A stretch of 64,000 nt of DNA from Candidatus Pseudomonas phytovorans (GCA_029202525.1 CP119325.1:2764001-2828000); one strand, 5' to 3'. Shown: positions 1-8,001, numbered from the stretch's first letter. A program made the numbers and translations. The notes: generated by a model not told the origin, from the sequence alone.

Positions 1-326
1 AGGATATGCAGGGCATCGGGCTCTTCTGGCAGCAAACCGGGCAGCAGCGCGCGTATCACCCCATCGGCATCGAACTCATTGAACGCCGCGTCGGTCTCAA
101 CAGCCGGTACCGGGCAACCACTGGCATGCAAAGCCTCCAGGGCCAGGCGCGCGGTATCCTGCTGGCGGCGCAGGTCACCTGCCACGCAGCGGTCCAGCCG
201 CAAACCCAACTGGGCCAGATGCTCACCCAAGGCCTGGCTCTGGCGTACGCCCACGGGCGAAAGGACGTCGTAGTCCTCGGCGCCGAAGGAGGCTTGGCCA
301 TGTCGGATCAGGTAGAGGTTGCCCAC
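1..326 (-). CDS. Histidine phosphatase family protein (5' part; runs off the window start)
   Basis: The minus strand from a GTG at 326 reads GNLYLIRHGQASFG, the RHG phosphohistidine motif of the phosphoglycerate-mutase-like (histidine phosphatase) superfamily, followed by the typical LSPVGVRQSQALGEHL and DLRRQQDTARLAL segments. These enzymes use the RHG histidine as a phospho-acceptor; the substrate of this member cannot be told. About 108 codons are visible and the 3' end lies outside the window. The GTG is the only plausible start seen near the conserved N-terminus, though its ribosome site is weak. It is divergent from sohB. The family call is firm, the function open. Confidence 0.8.
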   Translation of the reverse strand, partial: MGNLYLIRHGQASFGAEDYDVLSPVGVRQSQALGEHLAQLGLRLDRCVAGDLRRQQDTARLALEALHASGCPVPAVETDAAFNEFDADGVIRALLPGLLPEEPDALHI

Positions 327-524
327 GAAAGGTTCCGGCCTGTTTGGAGGTTGCTGCGAGGTTAGGATGCAGCACACGGGCTGTCAACGAAAAAACATAC
401 AAGCGTTTGAAAAGGTTGTTTGAAAGGTGTTGCCAGCGTTTACACCGGCTGGCAGCACCCAAGGCGCAGCGGTATGCTTGCATCAGTTACGCGCCGCTTT
501 GGCGCAGGTATTTAAGGAGTCAAC

Positions 525-1544
525 GTGGAGTTTCTTGCCGAATACGCAAGCTTTCTCGCCAAAACCGCCACCCTGGTCATCGCCATCCTCGTGGTGCTGT
601 CGGCCATCGCCGGGTTGCGCAGCAAAGGGCGCCGCAAACCGGGTGGGCAGCTGCAAGTCACCCGCCTGAACGAGTTCTACAAGGACCTGCGCGAACGCCT
701 GGAGTCCGGCCTGTTCGACAAGGCCCAGCTCAAGGCCTTGCGCAAGCAGCAGGCCAAGGCCCAAAAACAGCAGAAGAAAGGCAAGGCCGAGGAAAAGGGC
801 CGGGTCTTCGTGCTGGACTTCGATGGCGATATCAAAGCGTCTGCCACCGAAAGCCTGCGTAACGAAATCACTGCGCTACTGACCCTCGCCACCCCGCGTG
901 ACGAAGTGGTGCTGCGCCTGGAAAGCGGTGGCGGCCTGGTGCACAGCTACGGCCTGGCGGCGTCGCAACTGGCGCGCATTCGCCAGGCGGGTATCCCGCT
1001 GACCGTGTGCATCGACAAAGTGGCCGCCAGCGGTGGTTACATGATGGCCTGCATCGGCGAGAAGATCATCAGTGCGCCATTCGCCGTACTGGGTTCGATC
1101 GGCGTGGTGGCACAGCTGCCCAACGTCAACCGCCTGTTGAAGAAGCACGATATCGACTTCGAAGTGCTGACTGCCGGCGAGTACAAGCGCACCCTGACCG
1201 TGTTTGGCGAGAACACCGACAAGGGCCGGGAGAAGTTCCAGGAAGACCTGGACATCACCCACCAGCTGTTCAAGGATTTTGTCGCCCGCTATCGCCCGCA
1301 GCTGCACATGGACGAAGTGGCCACTGGCGAAGTCTGGCTGGGCGTTGCCGCACTCAACCACCAACTGGTGGACGAACTGCAGACCAGCGACGAATACCTC
1401 AGCGAACGCGCGCGCAACGCCAACCTGTTCCACCTGCACTATGCCGAACGCAAGAGCCTGCAAGAGCGAATCGGCATGGCCGCCAGCGGCACGGTGGAGA
1501 ACACGGTGGTGGGCTTGTGGAGTAAACTCAGCCGCCTGCGCTAA
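525..1544 (+). CDS. sohB: SohB, inner-membrane S49 family peptidase
   Basis: A 339-residue protein with an N-terminal membrane segment (about residues 8-28), a charged linker rich in K/Q (residues 55-90) and a C-terminal S49 (signal peptide peptidase A-like) domain. The nucleophile is Ser169 in VAASGGYMMA, and Lys221 in GEYKRTLT is the likely general base of the Ser/Lys dyad. The family degrades membrane or secreted protein remnants on the periplasmic side. The start is GTG at 525, chosen because AAGGAG lies at 514-519 with good spacing. Length matches SohB rather than the longer SppA. It is the last core gene before the tRNA used by the prophages. Confidence 0.93.
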   Translation: MEFLAEYASFLAKTATLVIAILVVLSAIAGLRSKGRRKPGGQLQVTRLNEFYKDLRERLESGLFDKAQLKALRKQQAKAQKQQKKGKAEEKGRVFVLDFDGDIKASATESLRNEITALLTLATPRDEVVLRLESGGGLVHSYGLAASQLARIRQAGIPLTVCIDKVAASGGYMMACIGEKIISAPFAVLGSIGVVAQLPNVNRLLKKHDIDFEVLTAGEYKRTLTVFGENTDKGREKFQEDLDITHQLFKDFVARYRPQLHMDEVATGEVWLGVAALNHQLVDELQTSDEYLSERARNANLFHLHYAERKSLQERIGMAASGTVENTVVGLWSKLSRLR

Positions 1545-1582
1545 CACCTTGAGCCCGTTGGAATTTTTTTTCGTTCAGGGGG

Positions 1583-1611
1583 TTGCAAGGTTAAACGAAT
1601 GAAGACATAAT
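1583..1611 (+). promoter_or_regulatory. Sigma-70-type promoter for tRNA-Cys
   Basis: TTGCAA at 1583-1588 and CATAAT at 1606-1611 are separated by 17 bp, a near-consensus sigma-70 promoter. The predicted transcript would begin near 1618 and run through tRNA-Cys to the terminator at 1781-1812. No other gene starts in the 150 bp between sohB and the tRNA. Confidence 0.6.
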
Positions 1612-1698
1612 GGCGCCCATCGAAACGCAGCAAACTTTGAAAAAGGTTCAGCGTTTCAAGGAGATAGCAAAGCGCAAGCAGCTAGATCCGACCTTTGA

Positions 1699-1772
1699 GG
1701 CCGAGTAGCAAAGTGGTTATGCTCCGGATTGCAAATCCGTCTACGCCGGTTCGATTCCGACCTCGGCCTCCA
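1699..1772 (+). tRNA. tRNA-Cys (anticodon GCA)
   Basis: The acceptor strands GGCCGAG (1699-1705) and CTCGGCC (1762-1768) pair, with discriminator T and encoded CCA at 1770-1772. The anticodon arm CGGATTGCAAATCCG gives GCA in a seven-base loop, and the T loop is TTCGATT. This is the intact copy. Its 3' half (from 1725) is duplicated at 28152 and 33341, so it is the attachment gene of both elements and was restored by phage sequence at the left junction. Confidence 0.96.
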
Positions 1773-1821
1773 TCATTCGAAAGCCCCGCAGATTAACGTC
1801 TGCGGGGTTTTTCTTTGGGCG
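1725..1821. repeat. attL: 97-bp tRNA-Cys 3'-half/terminator repeat
   Basis: It runs from the anticodon stem of tRNA-Cys through the terminator to ...TTTGGGCG at 1821. It is identical to 28152-28248 and nearly identical to 33341-33433. Element-specific sequence begins immediately after it, with the integrase stop 52 bp away. Confidence 0.92.
1781..1812 (+). terminator. Rho-independent terminator of tRNA-Cys
   Basis: The stem CCCCGCAGA / TCTGCGGGG has loop TTAACG and is followed by a T run. The same hairpin is carried as part of the att repeat at about 28207-28240 and 33396-33429. Confidence 0.9.
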
Positions 1822-1872
1822 ATAGAAAATACCGAAGTCCCAAAACTATTTGCAGGCAGTCCCAAAACTTCC

Positions 1873-2922
1873 TCATTTGGAGGGCTTGGCAATGGCCCCG
1901 ACGCGCCGGTAAACGCGCTCGGTGATACCCTCTTTCGAGTGACCAAGAAGCACGCTTGCCTCGCTCAGATCGGTGATCTCCGAAGCGGCCTTCGGACGAA
2001 TATCTCGGAACTGGAATTGGGCGATTCGATTGGCCAGGTCCGGCTTCTTCTCCAGCTCAGCTTTCACCCTCGCAGCCTCGCGAGCATCGGCCCACCGGTT
2101 TCGCAACATTGGCCAGCTCATGCGCTTGCCGTGCTCGTTGACGATGAAGAACGGCGAAAGGTGCTGGCTGGTGTATCGCATGATCCGATCGAGCAGTAGG
2201 CCCAGGCTGTTCTTCACGCCATTCGCTTCCAAGATGATCCTCAGTCGCTTGCCGGTCTTGCCCTGGCTGACCATCAGGTAGATCCCTTCCATATCGTCCT
2301 TCCGCATGGACAGAACGTCCGACGGCCGTTGGCCTGTCAGGTACGCCAGGTCCATCGCGTCCTTCAGCTCCGGTGGAGCCTCCTCATACACCGCCTGCCA
2401 CACCGCTTCGTTGGCGTAGAAGTCGCGCGGTTTCTCCTTGTTCTTCCTCACACCCAGGCACGGGTTGTCCCGGGTGGTCAGTCCCCATTCCCTCGCCGTG
2501 TTAAAAACGTGGGAGAGAAGGGCGATCTCCCTGTTCGCCCTCGTCTTCGCCGATCGCGAGTCGCGGTACTGAGCAATCATGGCGGGCGTGATGGCGTCGA
2601 TCGGCGCCGAATCGAACACCGTACGCAGCTGCTTGAGCTCGTAGATGTTGTCCTTCTGCGTTCTGGCGGCTTTGCCTGGGATGATCTTCAGCAGGTATTC
2701 GTCGAAGATACCCTTCATCATGGTCAGTTCCTTCGGAACTGATTTTGCTTCGAGTTCCGCCCACTTCAGCTTGGCCTTCACCAGGTCATTACCGAGGAAG
2801 ATGTCTTTTCCTGACTTGTCCCGGTAGTACAGGGCCTCCCACACCTTGCCATTCGCTTTTGCTCTTTTACGTCGATACATGCCTGGTGGCAGGTCGCGAT
2901 TCTCGGTCTTCCTTGGGCGCAT
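1873..2922 (-). CDS. int: Phage site-specific tyrosine recombinase (integrase)
   Basis: A 349-residue protein with an N-terminal arm-binding region (AKANGKVWEALYYRDKSGK), a core-binding SAM-like domain at about 67-160 and a catalytic domain at about 165-345. Visible active-site residues are Arg199 (TGQRPSDVL), Lys222 (QGKTGK), Arg309 (FRDIRPKAA), His328 (LGHS) and nucleophile Tyr338 (VYRR). The box II position that is usually His is Asp307, a substitution seen in several phage integrases. It catalyses recombination between the tRNA-Cys 3' half and phage attP, matching its place next to attL. The start ATG lies 2 bp beyond the stop of the upstream excisionase-like gene, so the two are probably co-transcribed. 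A homologous C-terminal fragment survives in element 2 at 28302-28370. Confidence 0.95.
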   Translation of the reverse strand: MRPRKTENRDLPPGMYRRKRAKANGKVWEALYYRDKSGKDIFLGNDLVKAKLKWAELEAKSVPKELTMMKGIFDEYLLKIIPGKAARTQKDNIYELKQLRTVFDSAPIDAITPAMIAQYRDSRSAKTRANREIALLSHVFNTAREWGLTTRDNPCLGVRKNKEKPRDFYANEAVWQAVYEEAPPELKDAMDLAYLTGQRPSDVLSMRKDDMEGIYLMVSQGKTGKRLRIILEANGVKNSLGLLLDRIMRYTSQHLSPFFIVNEHGKRMSWPMLRNRWADAREAARVKAELEKKPDLANRIAQFQFRDIRPKAASEITDLSEASVLLGHSKEGITERVYRRVGAIAKPSK

Positions 2923-2923
2923 T

Positions 2924-3169
2924 TTACTTCACTCGGGAAAAATCAGGGGTCCAGGCGGGTGCTGGTGGAGGGGCCGCAGCGACCGGCACGGTATCAATCA
3001 CTACCCCGCTGAGCTTCTGGCGGGCGTACTGGCGGCCCACAAGAGGACGGCCGCCGCGACTCTCTACGAAGTGCCAGCCTTTATCTGTCAGCCAGCGGCG
3101 CTGCCACGCCCGGGGTTTGTAGCCGGTGATCGCCACCAGCTCTTCGTCCGAAAGGATCTCGGTTTCCAT
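2924..3169 (-). CDS. DUF4224 domain protein, putative excisionase/integrase accessory
   Basis: The 81-residue protein opens with LSDEELVAITGYKPRAWQ and continues with WLTDKGWHF, the DUF4224 pattern, a short helix-turn-helix-like fold found directly upstream of integrases in proteobacterial prophages. The C-terminus is a proline/alanine-rich tail. Position and size suggest a recombination directionality factor; that role is inferred from context only. Confidence 0.75.
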   Translation of the reverse strand: METEILSDEELVAITGYKPRAWQRRWLTDKGWHFVESRGGRPLVGRQYARQKLSGVVIDTVPVAAAPPPAPAWTPDFSRVK

Positions 3170-3208
3170 GGGATGGTCTCCACGCCGCCCGTGGCGGCAG
3201 GTTGGTGG

Positions 3209-3760
3209 TCAGGCCAGCAGGACTTCGCGCACGACTTCCCAGAGTCGGGCGGCGGGCCACTGGTAGCGGTCGAAGTCCGTGTCTGGCTGGATGCCGTGGC
3301 GGCAGGTGGAATGAGCGCCGGCCGGGTACTCGCCGCGCTTCTGCATGATGGTGGCCACGCGGCCGTCACCGCCTGGCTCTGTGCGGTGGTACGCATAGGC
3401 CTGGGTGTTGTAGTCGTTCCCGGCCTCGATCTTGAAGGTGGTTTCGTGCACCAGGTCGGCGCGCCCGTCTGGCGTCCAGGGCCGGCCGCCGTTGGCGGTG
3501 CGCTTGCCTTCGTGGAGGTACAGCACGAATTCGCCTTCGGGGTTATGCATCAGCCAGTAGCAGTGATTGATCTGCGTGCCGACCAGCACCCGGGAGATGA
3601 AGTTGAAGCGGTGATCGTGGATCGCCGAGTGCTCGAAGCAGGCGCGGCGAGGCAGCTCGGGGTGCCAAACATGCAGGCGCTGATCGCCCTGCAACTGAAC
3701 CTGGACGAAGCCGAGGCCGTGGAGCGTGATTTTGTCGGTCATCACGTCGTCGATGATCAT
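3209..3760 (-). CDS. Phage-encoded cupin-like protein of unknown function
   Basis: The 183-residue protein contains IHDHRFNFISRVLVG, HCYWLM and YHRTEPGGDG, spaced as in a small double-stranded beta-helix (cupin-like) domain with several possible metal-binding histidines. No signal peptide or membrane segment is present. The start ATG at 3760 is preceded by GGAGAG. It is in the minus-strand early cluster with phage hypothetical genes. I do not recognise a named family, and the cupin reading rests on the HDH and YHRT pattern alone. Confidence 0.55.
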   Translation of the reverse strand: MIIDDVMTDKITLHGLGFVQVQLQGDQRLHVWHPELPRRACFEHSAIHDHRFNFISRVLVGTQINHCYWLMHNPEGEFVLYLHEGKRTANGGRPWTPDGRADLVHETTFKIEAGNDYNTQAYAYHRTEPGGDGRVATIMQKRGEYPAGAHSTCRHGIQPDTDFDRYQWPAARLWEVVREVLLA

Positions 3761-3816
3761 GGAAAAAGCTCTCCATGCCCGCGCATGGCGGCGGGCTTGA
3801 GTTGTAGAGGGAGGGG

Positions 3817-4047
3817 TTAACGCTTTTGGAGGTCGGTGGTGATGGCCTCGACGATCACCGAGCCCATGATGCGGGTGGTGGCGACGTGATCCTTGAGGAC
3901 CTTATTCAGTCGCCCAACCGCCGCTTCGCGTGCTTGGCGGTAGACCTGGTCCAGGGTGCAGTCGGGGCCCCACGATCCGAGATTCGTCATCTCGATGGTG
4001 ATAGTGACCTTTGCGCCGGTGCTGGTTCGTGCGTGCGGCTTGCTCAT
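3817..4047 (-). CDS. Small phage protein of unknown function
   Basis: A 76-residue basic/helical protein beginning MSKPHARTSTGAKVTI and ending VEAITTDLQKR. The start at 4047 was preferred to the longer in-frame form because the ATG overlaps the stop of the upstream micropeptide (ATGA at 4044-4047) and follows a GGGGG-rich ribosome site. No domain was recognised. It is translationally coupled within the early operon. Confidence 0.6.
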   Translation of the reverse strand: MSKPHARTSTGAKVTITIEMTNLGSWGPDCTLDQVYRQAREAAVGRLNKVLKDHVATTRIMGSVIVEAITTDLQKR

Positions 4048-4097
4048 CGCGGCCCCCTGTAGATCAGGTAGGCCATGTACATCAGGGGCAGGATCAT
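4044..4097 (-). CDS. 17-residue hydrophobic micropeptide, ATGA-coupled on both sides
   Basis: The sequence MILPLMYMAYLIYRGPR is a single short hydrophobic stretch. Its ATG overlaps the TGA of the upstream DUF6378 gene (4094-4097), and its TGA overlaps the ATG of the next gene (4044-4047). The double ATGA coupling argues that it is translated. A homologous start, MIPPLMYINHA, occurs in element 2 at 28418, where it is fused to an integrase tail. Function unknown; it could be a small membrane peptide or a coupling leader. Confidence 0.5.
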   Translation of the reverse strand: MILPLMYMAYLIYRGPR

Positions 4098-4660
4098 GCA
4101 GCACCCCCGGCAGCCAGGGCTTCAGCCTTCAGAGACGAATACGCGACGCCATCCAGCGCGCTGTCCTCGTGGAACTTGTCCGGATTCTGCCACTGCCGCA
4201 CATCCTTCAGCACCTGGAGCAGCAACCACCCTTCGGCCTCGGTGAGGTCGCGGCCGGTTATGGCGTTGAATGCCTGGACAGTGCGGCCCATGCGGCGCTC
4301 GCCGCCCGGTGAGTCGTACTGCTTGCCGCGCTCGGCCTGCACGTCGATGGCGGCCTGCAGGAAATCGACCGATGTCTTTACCTTGGCCTGAACGTCCAGT
4401 GGGCGACCCTCGAGCGAGTTTCGCCAGTCACCAGTTGGCCCCCGGGCAAGCCAATCGCAGTCGCTCGACAGCAGAGAGAAGGTGTCGCCCTCCTTGAAGT
4501 CCTGGTGAATGTTCATCTTCCAGCCGGCCTTCACTCCATACCAGTGGCCATCGGCGGACTGCACAACCTGCGGCCAAGCGTGCTCATCCCAGCCAGGCTT
4601 TCCGGTCCAGATGCCCTTGCCGTAAAGGTCCTTCTTTTCCTCGGTGGTCAGAAATCTCAC
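4094..4660 (-). CDS. Phage DUF6378-type protein
   Basis: In this 188-residue protein the C-terminal 85 residues (ERGKQYDSPGGERRMGRT..., FNAITGRDLTEAEGW, VLKDVRQWQNPDKFHEDS) match the DUF6378 pattern seen in many Pseudomonas prophages, a small helical domain resembling nucleotide pyrophosphohydrolase relatives. The N-terminal half (LTTEEKKDLYGKGIWTGKPG) is a separate hydrophilic region. It overlaps both neighbours by 4 bp, so it belongs to a tightly coupled operon. A role in early phage metabolism is conjecture. Confidence 0.65.
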   Translation of the reverse strand: MRFLTTEEKKDLYGKGIWTGKPGWDEHAWPQVVQSADGHWYGVKAGWKMNIHQDFKEGDTFSLLSSDCDWLARGPTGDWRNSLEGRPLDVQAKVKTSVDFLQAAIDVQAERGKQYDSPGGERRMGRTVQAFNAITGRDLTEAEGWLLLQVLKDVRQWQNPDKFHEDSALDGVAYSSLKAEALAAGGAA

Positions 4661-4929
4661 AGCTGATACCTCTCATCAATCCAGCGCCCAGGCGCCAGTG
4701 CGGGTGTAGGTCCGTTGCCCTGCTGTTCGTGCGGGGAGAGCTGGCGCTGGTTGCCGGCCTGCAGCTGGCTGTCCGGGATGCAGCTCAGCCCATTCGAGAA
4801 CTGCCAGCAGGTCACGGCGCGCTGATCGTCGTGATAGACCTTGGCGCTGTAAGGCAGTGGCCGGGTTTCGCGTGGGTCTGCGCTGGCGCCGGTGGCCAGC
4901 AGCAGGAGGCAGAGGGCGAGGCGGGTCAT
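4657..4929 (-). CDS. Small exported phage protein
   Basis: A 90-residue protein with an obvious signal peptide (MTRLALCLLLLATGASA, cleavage likely before DPRE). The mature part holds a Cys pair (TCWQFSNGLSC) that could form a periplasmic disulfide. The start at 4929 overlaps the upstream stop (ATGA), which favours it over the longer in-frame form. Function unknown. Confidence 0.6.
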   Translation of the reverse strand: MTRLALCLLLLATGASADPRETRPLPYSAKVYHDDQRAVTCWQFSNGLSCIPDSQLQAGNQRQLSPHEQQGNGPTPALAPGRWIDERYQL

Positions 4930-5492
4930 GGCTGAACCACCGGGCTGTCGTTGTCCAGCTGGCAGCCGTTGGTGCAGCCACCACAGGCGCCGCATTTCTT
5001 GGCTTCCTGCTGAGCGCCGGCCTCCGGAAACTCAACCAGCGTCGTACTTCCTTCCTCCGGGTATTCATCGGTCGCGATGTGCAGCCCGTGGACTTTGTTC
5101 CCATCATCGTCCAGCACGTAGCCGACCCACAGCCGGCCATCGGTGTACTGCCCGAACTGGCCACCTTCTTCCTGGTCGGTGTCGCCGCAGTGGAAGTTGA
5201 TGACGCCGATGACATCCTTGCTGAGCAGCATGCTTTGCGGCACCAAAGCGAAGCCGTCCGGCACGCGGGGCTGCTGCAGCGTTTGGCGCAAGTGTCGTAC
5301 TTCTTCGATCAGGGCCAGAGCTACGGCCGGGTCGGGCAGGACCAGGTAACGCTCATCGGTTCCCAGCAGGTCGGCATCTTCGACCATTCCCTTCCAGCCG
5401 TGGGAGCGGATCACATCCTCGGCGGCAGCTTTGGCGGCGACATGCAGAGCGTCCAGATCGATGGAATCGAGAGCAGTTTTTTCTACAGGCAC
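4926..5492 (-). CDS. Phage protein with cysteine-rich C-terminus
   Basis: A 188-residue hydrophilic protein. The N-terminal half is helical (DLDALHVAAKAAAEDVIRS, LALIEEVRHLRQTLQQ). The C-terminal segment carries CGACGGCTNGC, four cysteines that could bind a metal. The start is GTG at 5492 with AAGGAA upstream inside the repeated leader (5498-5523). It is the first gene of the minus-strand unit running to the integrase. No family recognised. Confidence 0.6.
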   Translation of the reverse strand: MPVEKTALDSIDLDALHVAAKAAAEDVIRSHGWKGMVEDADLLGTDERYLVLPDPAVALALIEEVRHLRQTLQQPRVPDGFALVPQSMLLSKDVIGVINFHCGDTDQEEGGQFGQYTDGRLWVGYVLDDDGNKVHGLHIATDEYPEEGSTTLVEFPEAGAQQEAKKCGACGGCTNGCQLDNDSPVVQP

Positions 5493-5497
5493 GGTCG

Positions 5498-5523
5498 TTC
5501 CTTGGCCGCCATATCGCGGCAGT
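5498..5523 (-). promoter_or_regulatory. 26-bp leader shared with element 2 (near-palindrome plus RBS)
   Basis: The 26 bases are identical to 28681-28706. They contain the imperfect palindrome GCCGCCATATCGCGGC, and on the minus strand GGCCAAGGAA, the ribosome site of the downstream gene. Conservation between two elements with different downstream genes points to a shared operator or translational leader. Confidence 0.5.
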
Positions 5524-5610
5524 TAATTGATTCAGTGGTTAGGAAATAGATAGCTATTGGGTGGGCATGCTGTAGCCTGTAATGACAATTCATCACTTCT
5601 GGGCCCATCC

Positions 5611-5940
5611 ATGCGTAATCGCGGTAAGGTTTACTGGGATTGGGCCAACCCGGAGTTGCATTTCCGCAACTACGATGAGCGCTTGTCCTGCGGCACCCTG
5701 ATCAACGTCCAGGTGCGTACATCCACCCTCAACGTCACTCAGCTTTTCTTCGGCATCTACGGCGCGAAGGGCCTGTTGCTGCTTGAGGAAAACCATCCAG
5801 ATTGCCAAGGCCAGACCATGACCACCGCAATGGCCTGGGGCCTTCAGCGTGCCTGCGACTGGATTAGTGAGATGCTGCCTGCGCCCACCACCCCACTGCC
5901 CAAACCGCTTCCTCGCAGAGGCTCGCGTTTTAACCGATAA
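5611..5940 (+). CDS. Phage hypothetical protein
   Basis: The 109-residue protein beginning MRNRGKVYWDWANPELHF has NYDERLSCGTLINVQV in its first half, EENHPDCQGQTMTTAMAWG in the middle and a proline-rich basic tail (PLPKPLPRRGSRFNR). The start at 5611 was chosen at the first Met of the compact region. It is the first gene of the plus-strand accessory block and diverges from the early operon at 5492. No function can be assigned. Confidence 0.55.
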   Translation: MRNRGKVYWDWANPELHFRNYDERLSCGTLINVQVRTSTLNVTQLFFGIYGAKGLLLLEENHPDCQGQTMTTAMAWGLQRACDWISEMLPAPTTPLPKPLPRRGSRFNR

Positions 5941-6023
5941 CGATCCTGGTCAACGGAACGCTCGTAAGAACGCATCAGTCGTATCTCAGTCAGAGCATTT
6001 GAGGCGCCCAGTCGGAGAGAGTG

Positions 6024-6269
6024 ATGAGCCTTCAGTCTTCAAGTCATGACCTATAGGTGCACTCGTATCTCGGATACCAGGCATCCATCTATGTTCTCTG
6101 GGAGCCAGACTTCAATTGCCCCACGGGGATGCTGGTGGAAGTCGGTCGCCCTGGTGGGATCACGCGCGCGCTAAGGGTGCGCAGTGGGTTCGCCTCTTCG
6201 GAGGAAGCCGTTCTGGCCGGCAAGGCGCTGGCTCAGCAATTTGTCGAAACCGAGGCTACTCGGTCTTGA
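6024..6269 (+). pseudogene. Small ORF interrupted by an in-frame amber codon
   Basis: An ATG at 6024 with GGAGAG at 6013-6018 opens MSLQSSSHDL, then TAG at 6054-6056. The same frame continues from GTG 6057 for 70 residues (HSYLGYQASIYVLW... GMLVEVGRPGG... FVETEATRS). The GTG has no visible ribosome site of its own, so the simplest reading is one 81-codon gene broken by a nonsense mutation. Re-initiation at GTG or readthrough is possible. No family recognised. Confidence 0.45.
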
Positions 6270-6399
6270 TTACCTTGTTTGCCTGTAAGAAGAGGGATCG
6301 TGAAGGCGCACTCTTCGCGGGCGAACCCCGCGTAGGCACTTGCGGAATTTTCAAAGAGCCCCCGCTGTCCATTCCGCACTTGTTCATGGAGTGGCACTG

Positions 6400-6681
6400 A
6401 TGAATGGACCGCAGCTTTACGTAGTAGAGTACCGCCTGCATGGCATCTATAAGACCTTCATAATTCGTCTGGAGCGAATGGATAACGCTGAGGCTTGGCA
6501 TTGGGCGAGTTGCGATGCGGGCCTTGGTGTGATTCCACGATTTGGGCAGCAGAAAATCAAGAAGGTCAGCAGGCCCATAGCAGAGAGCCACGGAATAACC
6601 GATGTCCGGTGGTGGGTTTCCGGACAGGGTGAAGAGTTCAAGCCCATACCGATTGATCCCAAAAATTTCAGCCGAGAGTGA
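6400..6681 (+). CDS. DUF6555 family protein
   Basis: The 93-residue protein reads LYVVEYRLHGIYKTFIIRLERMDNAEAWHW..., then GLGVIPRFGQQKIKKVSRP and ESHGITDVRWW, the DUF6555 pattern found in Pseudomonas genomes. It is a small soluble alpha/beta protein of unknown role. Start ATG 6400 was chosen because homologous proteins begin at this position. It sits alone on the plus strand among other small accessory genes. Confidence 0.65.
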   Translation: MNGPQLYVVEYRLHGIYKTFIIRLERMDNAEAWHWASCDAGLGVIPRFGQQKIKKVSRPIAESHGITDVRWWVSGQGEEFKPIPIDPKNFSRE

Positions 6682-6805
6682 TGGTGCAATGCCGCTTTTT
6701 GTCGCCGGGCCTCCAACGGTACGTGTCCGTCGGTATCAAGTGCGTGTTTAGACTCTGCTCGGGTGGAATAGAAATTGCTGACTGCAAAAATTGGAGGATG
6801 CCGAC

Positions 6806-6904
6806 ATGCTTCCGCGCGATCACTACTTGATGCTCCTTGCGATTGCAGTCGTGGTGGTAATTGATGTGGTGGCCTTGTTTCTTTATTTGAGACGCAAGCC
6901 GTGA
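6806..6904 (+). CDS. 32-residue single-pass membrane peptide
   Basis: MLPRDHYLMLLAIAVVVVID is followed by VVALFLYLRRKP, that is, one hydrophobic helix with a positively charged C-terminus. TTGGAGGATG at 6791-6800 supplies a strong ribosome site 9 bp before the ATG. Function unknown; it resembles small phage or toxin-like membrane peptides only in general form. Confidence 0.5.
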   Translation: MLPRDHYLMLLAIAVVVVIDVVALFLYLRRKP

Positions 6905-7054
6905 CACCCAAATTGCCGGCCTCGGCGGACGAAGCATTAGCGCACGCCGCAGGTCCATGCGTGCAGGCGCAGATCCTGCCGAGGTTCGCAGTAGTGGCAA
7001 TTTGATGTCATTTGAGCTATTTGTTGTGGTTCTAACTCAGCGAGTTGAAGCCCG

Positions 7055-7276
7055 ATGGATCGCGAACCCACCAACCAGGAAGTCGCAGACGTTGTTGGAA
7101 TCGAGGTAGACCAAGTCAAGCAGTACCGCGACTCAGCTCTGCAACTCGGCGATGGCTCCTGGCTTGTCCACTTCTCCTTCGATATGCCGCGCGAGCTTCG
7201 GCACAGCTTCACCGGAAGCTTCACGGCAATAGTCGCGGAGCCTCTTGATGCAATTGACGAGAGGTCGCTGGACTAA
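7055..7276 (+). CDS. Hypothetical small protein
   Basis: A 73-residue soluble protein starting MDREPTNQEVADVVGIEVD, with FDMPRELRHSFTGSF near the centre. It is acidic, has no membrane segment and no recognised domain. The ribosome site is weak (GAAGC). It lies between two micro-ORFs in the accessory block. Confidence 0.45.
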   Translation: MDREPTNQEVADVVGIEVDQVKQYRDSALQLGDGSWLVHFSFDMPRELRHSFTGSFTAIVAEPLDAIDERSLD

Positions 7277-7446
7277 GCGGTGAGGCGTGCCACTATCGCA
7301 CCGCACTGGGCCTAGAGGCTTCACTGCTGGTATGCCTAGATTCTCAGCAGATTCTGAACTTCAGGGAGCAGTAGAGGCTCTGAGATTGGTGAAGCGTTCT
7401 AGACACACTGCGCACTGACCTCAAGACCTCCTGCGGAATAACTGAA

Positions 7447-7545
7447 ATGTTTTCGGAAGATTTTCACGGCGCGCTTCTGGTGGCCGAAGCAGTGATAGCG
7501 TTCACCGTGCTAGCTGTCGCATTCCACTGGAATCGTGGTGCTTGA
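7447..7545 (+). CDS. 32-residue putative membrane peptide
   Basis: The ORF reads MFSEDFHGALLVAEAVIAFT then VLAVAFHWNRGA, giving one central hydrophobic segment. It resembles the micro-ORF at 6806 in length and layout but not in sequence. No strong ribosome site is visible, so support is weaker. Confidence 0.3.
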   Translation: MFSEDFHGALLVAEAVIAFTVLAVAFHWNRGA

Positions 7546-7640
7546 GCCATCAAAGGGCCACTAGGTGAGCCCTTTCGAGTGGTAGCTTTGTGATGTTGGA
7601 GCTGCTTGATCCGTTCTGGCGTTCTATGGAGAGAACTGAA

Positions 7641-7895
7641 ATGCTCACCGTTGGCGTGGTCGAAAAGATGAATCAAGATCGTATTGCGATCTGGGTTGAA
7701 GCGCAGGCCGGCTACACCGTTGTGAGAGTCCAGTCGTCCGCGCTAATAGAGCAGGGCGACGTAATTTGCTGGCAGGATCGCTTCTCAATGGGGCCTTGCA
7801 CCTACTGGAATGCCACCAAAGGATGGGAGGCTGAGGTGAGTGTGCAGGATCATGATGTGCCGATTGACCTGCTCCGACAGCAACTCTTCGCATGA
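7641..7895 (+). CDS. Hypothetical small protein
   Basis: An 84-residue protein, MLTVGVVEKMNQDRIAIWVE..., with a beta-rich pattern (TVVRVQSSALIEQGDVICW) suggesting a small barrel. The start at 7641 is favoured by GGAGAG at 7628; longer in-frame starts exist at 7590/7593. No family recognised. Confidence 0.5.
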   Translation: MLTVGVVEKMNQDRIAIWVEAQAGYTVVRVQSSALIEQGDVICWQDRFSMGPCTYWNATKGWEAEVSVQDHDVPIDLLRQQLFA

Positions 7896-8001
7896 GCGTA
7901 TGATCAAGCCTTTCGTCCAGAGTGGCCGGCTTGCAGCGGACGGCTACGTGGCAGTGGTACATTAATTACTGGCGGCTCAAAGCCGCGTTAGGGTTTGACT
8001 G

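Noticed and set aside
344..862. 172-codon plus-strand frame at the start of sohB
   Set aside because: Overlaps the clear sohB frame, has no family features and an arginine/proline-rich shadow composition.
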